DNA of 64,000 nt, taken from positions 1 to 64,000 of the forward strand of contig ONCZ01000010.1 in the NCBI GenBank assembly GCA_900316445.1, given 5' to 3'. This document shows positions 1 through 7,600 of the stretch, piece by piece. The notes beneath the pieces are model-generated. The model saw nothing but the letters and a program-made list of their open reading frames with translations, was not told where the DNA came from and searched no databases. This DNA comes from an uncultured Prevotellaceae bacterium. Its GTDB lineage: Bacteria > Bacteroidota > Bacteroidia > Bacteroidales > Bacteroidaceae. The position numbers were made by a program, and so were the translations under genes. Position 1 is the first letter of the stretch; each line of letters opens with the position of its first letter.

Positions 1-168
1 GGGAGTACCGTCGTTCAGGGCCTTCACACGGACAGTGATCTTACCACCGCGGGGGATACCGGCCATCTGGCCTTCTACGTCTGTTGCCTGATTGAACTCG
101 TAAGTCACCATCAGTACTTCTCTCTCTTTGTAACCATCAATGGTCATTGAAACTGGAGTCTTTGCCAT
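1..168 (-). CDS. hcp: Hcp/TssD tube protein, partial (5' end only)
   Basis: The first 56 codons of an Hcp-family (TssD) protein run off the left edge. Hcp hexamers stack into the inner tube of the type VI secretion system. The visible N-terminus matches the complete hcp at 61115-61507 at 52 of 56 residues, differing only at positions 8, 9, 12 and 26, and includes the conserved stretch GIPRGGKITVRVKALNDG. The start is the ATG at 166-168, preceded by an A/T-rich leader. It lies about 60 kb from the main T6SS operon and has its own promoter (281-313), so it is an orphan hcp or the first gene of another T6SS-related island to the left. Confidence 0.93.
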   Translation of the reverse strand, partial: MAKTPVSMTIDGYKEREVLMVTYEFNQATDVEGQMAGIPRGGKITVRVKALNDGTP

Positions 169-280
169 AATTAATTTCCTTTCTTTAATTTTAAATTGTT
201 AAACTTTAATTTATTTATCTCTTTTTTATTTTGTTCTTTTGTTCTTATGTCTAAGACTTGTTTTCTGTCTTTTGACGTTG

Positions 281-313
281 CAAAGATACGACAGTTTTTA
301 GTCTCATTCCAAA
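281..313 (-). promoter_or_regulatory. Promoter of orphan hcp
   Basis: On the minus strand a TATCTTTG -7 box (281-288) is preceded by TTTG (310-313) with a 21-base spacer. This fits the Bacteroidales sigma consensus TTTG-N19-21-TAnnTTTG. The leader to the hcp ATG would be about 105 bases. Confidence 0.7.
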
Positions 314-340
314 CTTTTTCGCTCTTTTTTTATCAAAAGC

Positions 341-401
341 TATGGACAAAGAACCCATTTATGGACAAATCGAAGAAATCCCCCCGATTCCTGTCCATAA
401 A
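341..401. repeat. Direct and inverted TATGGACAAA-type repeats
   Basis: TATGGACAAA occurs at 341-350 and again at about 360-369. TTTATGGACA (358-367) has a perfect inverted copy, TGTCCATAAA, at 392-401. The cluster lies between the divergently read hcp promoter and the hipB-like gene. It could be an operator or a structured element; the binding partner is unknown. Confidence 0.4.
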
Positions 402-562
402 AGGGTATCAGATCGTCACAAACAGATAGTTCAACCCCCAAAAATAATCGGGCTTTGTCCAGACAGGCGGCTATACGGGCGATTAATATATTAGAAATAA
501 TATAAAATGTTAATTAAACGATGATTTTATATACGAAAACATATAAATTCAAATTAATTGTG

Positions 563-570
563 TAATTTTG
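563..570 (+). promoter_or_regulatory. -7 box upstream of hipB-like gene
   Basis: TAATTTTG fits the Bacteroidales TAnnTTTG -7 motif and is followed by CATCC, as at other start sites in this window. It lies 23 bases before the ATG at 594. No clear -33 TTTG was found at the right distance. Confidence 0.45.
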
Positions 571-593
571 CATCCGAAATAATATAATTTCTT

Positions 594-797
594 ATGGGAA
601 AGACAAAATTATCGATGGTTGTAAAGGGCTTGCGTAAAGAATATGGCCTGACGCAGGAAGACCTCGCCATGAAGTCAGGCGTAGGTTTGTGCTTTGTGCG
701 AAATCTGGAACAAGGCAAGCAGTCACTGAGGATGGACAAGGTGAATCAACTCCTTGATTTGTTTAACTATGAACTTGTAGCAACGAAGAAGTCATGA
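594..797 (+). CDS. hipB: HipB-like XRE-family transcriptional regulator
   Basis: A 67-aa helix-turn-helix protein. The segment GLTQEDLAMKSGVGLCFVRNL has the XRE/Cro HTH pattern, and the short length and position before hipA fit HipB, the antitoxin and autorepressor of the HipBA toxin-antitoxin family. Its stop overlaps the ATG of the downstream hipA remnant (794-797), the usual coupling for this pair. The partner kinase is truncated, so this is probably a solo regulator now. It could still repress its own promoter. Confidence 0.8.
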   Translation: MGKTKLSMVVKGLRKEYGLTQEDLAMKSGVGLCFVRNLEQGKQSLRMDKVNQLLDLFNYELVATKKS

Positions 798-1186
798 GAC
801 AGGCGGAAATATACCGAAAGGACGTGCTTGCCGTGACGGGCAACAATGACATGCACCTGAAGAACTTCTCACTCTACAGGCCAGGTAGAGGTTACCTGCT
901 CACTCCTGCCTACGACCTGATTAATGTCGCCATTGCCAATCCGAAGGACAAGGAGGAGCTGGCTCTTCCTCTGTCAGGGCGCAAGTCGAAACTTCAGATG
1001 AACGATTTTCTGAAGTCAGCCACAGCGATGGGTCTGGAGCAGAACGTTGTGATAAACCTCATAGAGAATATGCATAAGGCTGTTCCAAAGTGGAGGTCGC
1101 TCATCCAGAGTTCTTTCCTCACCGCAGACATGAAAGAAAAATATGAGCAACTTGTCATGCTCAGGTTGGATCGTCTGCATGTGTAA
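794..1186 (+). pseudogene. hipA: hipA remnant with large internal deletion
   Basis: 130 codons. The first dozen residues (MRQAEIYRKDVLA) look like the start of a HipA N-terminal subdomain. They run straight into TGNNDMHLKNFSL, the catalytic loop of the HipA Ser/Thr kinase domain (NxDxHxKN), followed by the C-terminal part through LRLDRLHV. Full-length HipA is about 400-440 aa, or is split into two ORFs in Bacteroidetes, so roughly 250-300 residues are missing, including the ATP-binding lobe. The junction is in frame. The protein can hardly be an active kinase. The last 162 bases are repeated at 10125-10286. Confidence 0.8.
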
Positions 1187-1205
1187 TCAAATCCCTGGCG
1201 GGTCG
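1025..1205 (+). repeat. 181-bp direct repeat, copy 1 (hipA tail)
   Basis: The 3' end of hipA plus 19 bases after its stop recurs at 10125-10305, exactly 9100 bases away, with only about five substitutions. The copy ends where an IS-like end (GATCATGGGGTCGGTTCT, 1208-1225) begins. It therefore has lost the right half of the hipA terminator hairpin that is complete after copy 2. Confidence 0.9.
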
Positions 1206-1207
1206 GA

Positions 1208-1225
1208 GATCATGGGGTCGGTTCT
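1208..1225 (+). mobile_element. IS-like terminal sequence, isolated end
   Basis: GATCATGGGGTCGGTTCT is identical to one end of the inverted-repeat element at 9993-10123. It directly abuts hipA-tail copy 1, marking the left border of the 1206-10124 segment. No transposase is attached. Confidence 0.6.
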
Positions 1226-1250
1226 TCGTGTGTTTGCGTTAATACCATCA

Positions 1251-1643
1251 TCAATTCCCATCCCTACGACTCACCTTTATCTTTATACTTCTAGTACTCG
1301 CACTGACGGTGTATGTGCCTTCCTTAGTTATATCAAATGTCATGTTATCACCATCTTGAACTCCCAGGACTTCACTTCCATCTTCATAATACATAGAAAT
1401 CGCAGTTGGTTCATATAGTCCTTTGGGGCTTTTGTACGTTGCAATCAATTTCACTGGTTTGCCATTAGAAGGGAGTACGATATTTGTCTCGCTAACCTCT
1501 AACGTTCCCTCAGGATCCGTTACATCTAAACTACTACTATCTATGGACGGGGTGTCCTCCTTCGAACAGGAAATCATCATCACACTCGTCATGGCCATGC
1601 CCACTGCGAGAGTTGCCATCATAAGAAAATGCTTTGTCTTCAT
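1251..1643 (-). CDS. Small lipoprotein, Ig-like
   Basis: 130 aa. The N-terminus has a lipoprotein signal peptide with lipobox MISC (cysteine at about residue 26) followed by SKEDTPS, so the mature protein should be lipid-anchored. The rest is a short beta-rich domain that looks Ig-like, with segments such as GKPVKLIATYKSP and EGTYTVSAST. No catalytic motif is visible and I do not recognise a family. It stands alone behind its own promoter (1700-1730) and points away from the secreted-protein gene at 1974. The function is unknown; a surface or periplasmic role is inferred from the signal. Confidence 0.75.
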   Translation of the reverse strand: MKTKHFLMMATLAVGMAMTSVMMISCSKEDTPSIDSSSLDVTDPEGTLEVSETNIVLPSNGKPVKLIATYKSPKGLYEPTAISMYYEDGSEVLGVQDGDNMTFDITKEGTYTVSASTRSIKIKVSRRDGN

Positions 1644-1699
1644 AACCTTTATTATTTTAATGATTCGTTAATGTTTGAATTCGTTTGGAAGTATGGGTG

Positions 1700-1730
1700 C
1701 AAAGGTACAACATATTGCGTTAATATCAAA
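1700..1730 (-). promoter_or_regulatory. Promoter of the 1643 lipoprotein
   Basis: Minus strand TTTG (1727-1730), 19-base spacer, TACCTTTG (1700-1707), then CACCC. This is a close match to the Bacteroidales consensus, about 57 bases before the ATG. Confidence 0.75.
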
Positions 1731-1802
1731 AATAAAAGAATAAAGAAAGGTTAACGCCGTAAGTTTTCTTTTTTTCCCTCCTAAGTTCTTGGCAGAGCCA
1801 AA

Positions 1803-1817
1803 CGGCAGAGCCGAGCG
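1803..1817. repeat. Dispersed repeat CGGCAGAGCCGAGCG, copy 1
   Basis: An identical 15-base sequence occurs in reverse complement at 31511-31525, where it encodes a C-terminal extension of a surface protein. Here it lies in the gap between 1251-1643 and the 1974 gene, inside a GC-rich island flanked by CCCTCCT and AGGAGGGG. Confidence 0.5.
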
Positions 1818-1935
1818 AGGAGGGGAAGAAAGGGCGCCTTGCGCCCTTATTAATTATATTCAAGAAAAAGGAAATAGTGTAATCGTTTTCGTCGTTTTTA
1901 TAAATAAAAAATGCTTCTATTTGCAGAAATTATCA

Positions 1936-1943
1936 TACCTTTG
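1936..1943 (+). promoter_or_regulatory. -7 box of the 1974 gene
   Basis: TACCTTTG followed by CACCC. It lies downstream of the upstream in-frame ATG at 1911, which argues for the start at 1974. The preceding sequence CTATTTG..GAAATTATCA is shared with the promoter at 2827. Confidence 0.65.
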
Positions 1944-1973
1944 CACCCAAATATTTCTAAAGGCCAGGCAAAG

Positions 1974-2702
1974 ATGAATAAGTGTTTGATGATTGCTGCC
2001 ATTTTGCTACTTGGCATTAACCTAAGTGCATTGGCACAAGTGAAAATTTGTATGAGCTACGACGACTTCGTAGCGGGACAGTGGAAACCCTATGACGATT
2101 TGATACCGGACAAGGAGCCCGACTCGGTGCGCGTGAAGTACGACGGCATGGATTTCACCCTCAAGACTTCCGACAAGGAGGTGAATAAGGTCATCAAGAA
2201 GGATGTCTTCATGATGTCTATCGACAACCAGCTGTTCATCAACCAGCGTACGCTGCGCGATGACGACGGCGTGATACTGCCAGTTAACAATTTCCTGCGT
2301 GCGTTGCCCTACAAGGACGGTAAACTGTGCGTGGTGTGCTATCATTCCACGCTTGGCGACCTGCTCGACCTGGTGAACATCGGCCTCGACGTGGCGCTGC
2401 TGGCTACTGGTCACACCACATGGGGAACCATCTTCCTGGCCACCGACCTGCTGCTGACCAACGATGACCTCATGGAGAAGCACGTGCTCTATCTGTTAGA
2501 CAAGGGCCCAAACAATAAAGGCAAGATCCTGATGACTCGCATTAACGACCACTTCATGGAGAAGCTGCTGCGTGATGACCCTGTGACCTTCGAGCTGTAC
2601 TACGGCCGTGGCACGAAAGGCCAGCGCCAGTCGGCTTCAAACATCCTGCCCATTCTTGTGAAGAAGGGTCTTATTGGGGATTATCATCATCAGAAAGAAT
2701 AA
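1974..2702 (+). CDS. Secreted protein of unknown function
   Basis: 242 aa from the ATG at 1974. This start is chosen because the -7 box lies at 1936 and because it gives a clean signal peptide (MNKCLMIAAILLLGINLSALAQ). The mature part begins VKICMSYDDFVAG, is mixed alpha/beta and has a hydrophobic stretch near residues 130-160 (LDLVNIGLDVALLATGHTTWG). I recognise no catalytic motif or named family. Expression should be from its own promoter, which closely resembles the next gene's promoter, so the two may be co-regulated. Confidence 0.75.
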   Translation: MNKCLMIAAILLLGINLSALAQVKICMSYDDFVAGQWKPYDDLIPDKEPDSVRVKYDGMDFTLKTSDKEVNKVIKKDVFMMSIDNQLFINQRTLRDDDGVILPVNNFLRALPYKDGKLCVVCYHSTLGDLLDLVNIGLDVALLATGHTTWGTIFLATDLLLTNDDLMEKHVLYLLDKGPNNKGKILMTRINDHFMEKLLRDDPVTFELYYGRGTKGQRQSASNILPILVKKGLIGDYHHQKE

Positions 2703-2826
2703 GTGGGATAGGGTATTGAACCCGATTCCAGGCTGGGGCGGTGATGTATGTCAATAAAAGGGGAATGGCGCAAACGTTTACACCGTATTTTAAAATAAAT
2801 TATTCGTCTATTTGAGGAAATTATCA

Positions 2827-2834
2827 TACCTTTG
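2827..2834 (+). promoter_or_regulatory. -7 box of hydrolase/BspA operon
   Basis: TACCTTTG followed by TACCC. The upstream CTATTTG..GAAATTATCA matches the 1936 promoter almost base for base. The leader to the ATG at 2979 is about 140 bases. Confidence 0.6.
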
Positions 2835-2978
2835 TACCCAAAATGTAGATGTTGAGTGTGAATTTAACATTTATTGGTTCCTTTAAAGGCCTTGTGCCTT
2901 GTTTTTGCTAAACGGCGTGAAAAAGGAAGTTTGTTTGATATGGTAAAAGATTAAAACTTTGTGATTAAATAAACGGAT

Positions 2979-4613
2979 ATGAAACAGAAGAGTTTTCTCA
3001 TCATTGCCCTGCTGTTCATCGTAGCAGGGAGGGTAGGGGCACAGGGCGTGCCTGCTCCCGACGCAGAGATAAGCGCTGAGGATGCCAAGGTGACTGGCGG
3101 CATCTTGCGCACACCGCTGCTTAAGGACACGTTAGTAGTAAACCCAGAAACGGGCCAGGAGGAGATGGTTTCCATCGTCAAGGACCATATCGACATTCCC
3201 GTGGATGAACTGCACGGCGATGTGCAGGAGGCTGTTTCACGGGCAAGGGCAAGGGCGGCCACCCGTGCGTCAGACTACATGGAATATGCCAACTATTACT
3301 CCGGCGTGTCGTTCTATCTATACACCTTTAACTATCCTTCTATCGACAAGGAGGGCAAGACCGTGACACTCTCGTCGCTCTTCGCCTTCCCCTATTTCGA
3401 CGATGATGATCTGAAAAAAGACTACAAGTTCAATGGTGTCGTCATAGGCTGCCACTGCACCATCACCAGCAATAAGGAGTGCCCCAGTATGTATGTCGAG
3501 GACGGTTATTTCAAGTCTGATGTCAACATGATGCAGTATTATGCCTCTTTCGGTAAAGGTCGTCCCAAGAAGGATAATGACGACCCTGCCTATTATAACA
3601 TCGTGGTGATGCCCGATTATGAGGGTTATGGCGAAACCAAGTACAATCCGCACCCCTACCTCTACCAGGAACTGACGGCCAGGCAGGTCGTGGATGGCAC
3701 ACGCTATGGCCTGGCACTGTTCAAGGCGGGCAAGTTCGTTAGGAAGGATGACTATTCACAGACCACCGCTCAGAAGTGGCCCAACTGTATGCGCACGGAC
3801 TGGGGCGTCATCACCGTCGGTGCCTCACAGGGCGGCTCTGTGGCTATGGCCGTGCATCGCTATATCGAGCAGAACGGACTGGACGTCCGTGACGAATTGC
3901 CCATGAAAGGCTCGGTATGCTGCGACGGTCCCTACGACCCCGTTGCCACCCTGCGCTATTACATGAGCGAAGATAAAGCCAGCAAGCACCAGGCCGGATG
4001 GCTCACCATGCCCGTCGCCATTGCCCTCATCGTGAAGGGGATGCTCGATACCAACCCGCTGATGATGGGTCACAAGGCCACTGAATATTTTTCTGAAAAG
4101 TTTATACGGACAGGTTTGTTTGAGTGTATTGAAAACAAGTCGAATCCTTCAATGGAGAAGACCACCAGTGATATAACGGATCATCTGAAATCATTATACA
4201 GTAAAAATAAAGACCTTCGAGACCTGCTCGATAGTGATGGTCGCATGAACCTGAAGTACGCCTTGACACCCACAGCTTACGAATACTTCAGCAACTTCCC
4301 CACCGAGGTGCCCACCACTCGTGGTGTGATGGAGGACCTGCACCGGGCCTTGGACAGCAATAACCTGACTAAGAACTGGACGCCCAAGCATCCCATCTGC
4401 CTCTACCACTCGAAGCGTGACACCGTGGTGCCATGGGTCAACTACGAGAGTGCCGTCAATGCCTTCCGGGGACCCGGCATCACCCTCTATCTTGATGACA
4501 CCTCAAATGATAAGGACCATCAAGATGCGTGCGCAAGTTTCTATTTCGCATACTTCGACACGGCACCCGACATCAACTTCATCCGTAGATTGTGTGGATA
4601 TCCCACTGATTAA
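2979..4613 (+). CDS. Secreted alpha/beta hydrolase (lipase/esterase-like)
   Basis: 544 aa with a signal peptide ending near GRVGAQG. The nucleophile elbow GASQGGS places the serine at about residue 283. HSKRDTVVPW supplies the aspartate (about 481) and DHQDACASF the histidine (about 514), giving a full Ser-Asp-His triad in alpha/beta-hydrolase order. The layout resembles secretory lipases and prolyl-peptidase-like hydrolases of Bacteroidetes; the substrate cannot be read from the sequence. It probably acts in the periplasm or outside the cell. Its stop is 14 bases before the BspA-like gene, so the two form an operon. Confidence 0.85.
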   Translation: MKQKSFLIIALLFIVAGRVGAQGVPAPDAEISAEDAKVTGGILRTPLLKDTLVVNPETGQEEMVSIVKDHIDIPVDELHGDVQEAVSRARARAATRASDYMEYANYYSGVSFYLYTFNYPSIDKEGKTVTLSSLFAFPYFDDDDLKKDYKFNGVVIGCHCTITSNKECPSMYVEDGYFKSDVNMMQYYASFGKGRPKKDNDDPAYYNIVVMPDYEGYGETKYNPHPYLYQELTARQVVDGTRYGLALFKAGKFVRKDDYSQTTAQKWPNCMRTDWGVITVGASQGGSVAMAVHRYIEQNGLDVRDELPMKGSVCCDGPYDPVATLRYYMSEDKASKHQAGWLTMPVAIALIVKGMLDTNPLMMGHKATEYFSEKFIRTGLFECIENKSNPSMEKTTSDITDHLKSLYSKNKDLRDLLDSDGRMNLKYALTPTAYEYFSNFPTEVPTTRGVMEDLHRALDSNNLTKNWTPKHPICLYHSKRDTVVPWVNYESAVNAFRGPGITLYLDDTSNDKDHQDACASFYFAYFDTAPDINFIRRLCGYPTD

Positions 4614-4627
4614 AAACCTTATCAGGC

Positions 4628-7600
4628 ATGAATATGAAAAAGATATATATGCTATTGACCGCCTTGCTGCTGACTATGACCGCAGCAGGCCAAACCCAAC
4701 AGATCACAGTAGACGTGAACGGCTATCAGGCAACGGCCTTTGTCGACAGAGTGGCGAGGACTCTCACCTTGGGCAATGGACAGAACGCCTGCATACCCCA
4801 TTATGCTGTGGCTTCCGGTTTGAGCGATTTCGTCATCCCCGGCAAATATGATGGCTACGGGGACTACAATGTGATCATTGCACCCTTTGCATTCCGTTTC
4901 TGCAGCAATCTCGTACGCATCAAAGTCGGTGAGGGTGTCACTACCATCGGCGACTTCGCCTTTGTGGGCTGTGGCCAGACAACGGCGATTGATCTGCCCT
5001 CTACGCTGAAAACAGTTGGTTGTGGTGCCTTTGTTGGACTCTCTCTTCTGAAAGTGATAATCTGTCGTAGCGCTACACCTCCTGCCTGGGCTTACGGCGA
5101 CGTGTTCAGCTATGACGGGACGGCCAAGAGTACGGCTGTCGGTGCCGACAAGCGTATCCTTTATGTCCCAGAGGGCTCCGCCCCTGAAGGTATCGCCAGC
5201 GCATACCGCACCTATAAATATAATGATGTGGTGGGCTGGGGCGATGCCTTTGGCCTTATCTATGAAGGTGAGAGCCGAGTGGTGGAAATAAGTTCATACG
5301 ACGATCTTGTCGCTTTCCGCGATTATGTCAACGCCGGGAAGATTGGCACGAACGAAGCCTACGGCGCTGCTACCTCGTTCCTTCTTACGACCGACATCGA
5401 CCTAGCAGGCAAGGACTGGAAACCCATCGGCACCAATAAGGCAGACAACATCATCTTTGATGGTGGCGGTCATATCATCAAGGGCATGAGGAACTCAACT
5501 GTTGATGGGAATTATGTGGGCTTCTTCGCAGAGATTATCAATAGCACCGTGCGTAACCTGCATTTCCAGTACCCGGAGGTGAGTGCCAAGAATGATGCCG
5601 GCGTGGTGGCCGGCAAGGCTGTGAACAGCATTTTCAGCGACATCCTGATTATTGGCGGCGACTATCCTATCGTCCGTGCTGCCAGCAGTTCCTCTGTGGG
5701 CGGCATCATAGGCTATGGCAGCAATATCGAGCTGTCGCGCTGCTATGTGGAAGGCAAGGTAGATAGTGAAGGCGGTAACATCGGCGGCCTCGTCGGCTGT
5801 ATGTGGAAGGGCAGCATCACCGACTGCATCTTCGGCTGGCAAGTCTCGTCAACCAAGGCTGTCCCCACACGCGTAGGCGGCATTGTGGGCACAATAGGCA
5901 AGGAGGACAATCAGGACTGCAAGGTCAGCATCAACCGCACGGTCAGCTGGGCCAAAGTCTCCGCTGCCTCAGGAACCGGCAACTTGGCCATGGGTGGCCT
6001 CATTGGCTTGATAGATCCCGGCAACAAGGTTGACGTCACCAACTGTGGGTGGTATAATCCCAATAGTAAACTGTCGTTGGTAGGCAATGGAACAACAACA
6101 GACAGTAACTGTAGCAATTACACGAAGCGCAGTGACATGGTTGAGAGCAATCTGGTCAGCCTTTTGGAAGACGGCAAATGGGACTATTTCTACGATGTGG
6201 AAGAGCACTGGCAGAACTACCCCATCCCCATCAGTCTGAAGGAGATGTATATGAATGCCTACGTCAACCTGAAGGCCAGTGACAACGGACTGGTGTACCA
6301 GCAAAACAGCGGCGACATCGACTGGGAGAGCGACCTGCACACCACCAACCGTTCCGCCAGCAGCTATAACGTCATCGGCTACACGGGCAGCAGCGAGAGT
6401 CTCATCATTCCCGACAACTATCAGAAGAAGCCTGTGGTGAGGATTGGCAACGGTGCTTTCCGTAATGCCACCTTCAGCAGCGTTACACTCCCCGCCTCGC
6501 TCTATGCCATCGACAGCAATGCCTTCAGGGGCTGCAAGAACCTGACGAATGTCAGTGTGCCCGATGTCACAGAGCGCATAGAGGACATGGTCTTTGCCGA
6601 CTGCATCAGCCTGCAGAGCCTGAGCTTAGGCCAGAACGCGCAGTATTTCGGTGAGGGCTTCATTGCCAACTGTCCCAAACTGACCACACTGACTGTCAGT
6701 GACAAGAACACATATTGCAAAGTGGAAGACCTGGTGCTCTTCTCCTTGGGAGATGATGCTTCCATCGTTGCCTGCGCCGGCGGCAAGAAGGGCGAATACA
6801 CCGTGCCCCTGACGGTAGGCGGCAAGAATGTCAGGTATATCACAAGCCAGGCCTTTGCCTACTGCAACGGCCTGACGGGCATCACCTTCCAGCAGCGCAT
6901 GGACAACATTGGCAACAGCCACTCGTGGTTCATCGGATGCACCAAACTCAGCTATGTGGACTATTGCTCTGCGGGCAACAGCAATACGGGCGGCTTCTTT
7001 GATAAAGACGACAACCGCCTTACAGCCGGAAAGCCCTGCTATGGTCTGAACGACAAAACGCTGCTTTACCTCAGCTATGTCCAGAATCTGTGGGAAAAGC
7101 GCTTTACCCAGGGCACACCCGCCAACACCATTATCTCCTCGACCACGGAATACGATGTGGGCGAAGCCTCAAGCCTGTTGCTTACCGACGAGTTAGGCTT
7201 CATCCCCAAGATGAAGAAGATTGTGGTCAAGGACGGCGGTGTGACCTACAGACGCATTTTTGACTACAACAATGACCTGAACGAGCAGGTATCCACCGTC
7301 TGCCTGCCTTACGCCGTGAACATTCCGTCGGCGGGTATCAAGGTTTATCAGCCCAGTGGCGTGTTTACGACAGGCAATGTGCCCACGGTCATCTTCGAAG
7401 AGAAAGCGAAGACAGAAAAGGGTGAGTATGCGCTGCAGGCATACACACCTTATTACATAGTGGTCAGCGGAATCACCGAACTCGACTTCAGCAACAACTC
7501 GGAGAGCATCACTATCGATGTTGCCAATTCCACTTTCCCAATGACTGACTATCAGTTTGTCGGCACGGTGGCCATGGTACCTAATGCCTCGCTCATCGAT

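Noticed and set aside
196..429. 77-codon ORF upstream of the hipB-like gene
   Set aside because: It overlaps the hcp promoter and the inverted repeats, has Phe-rich composition and no clear promoter.
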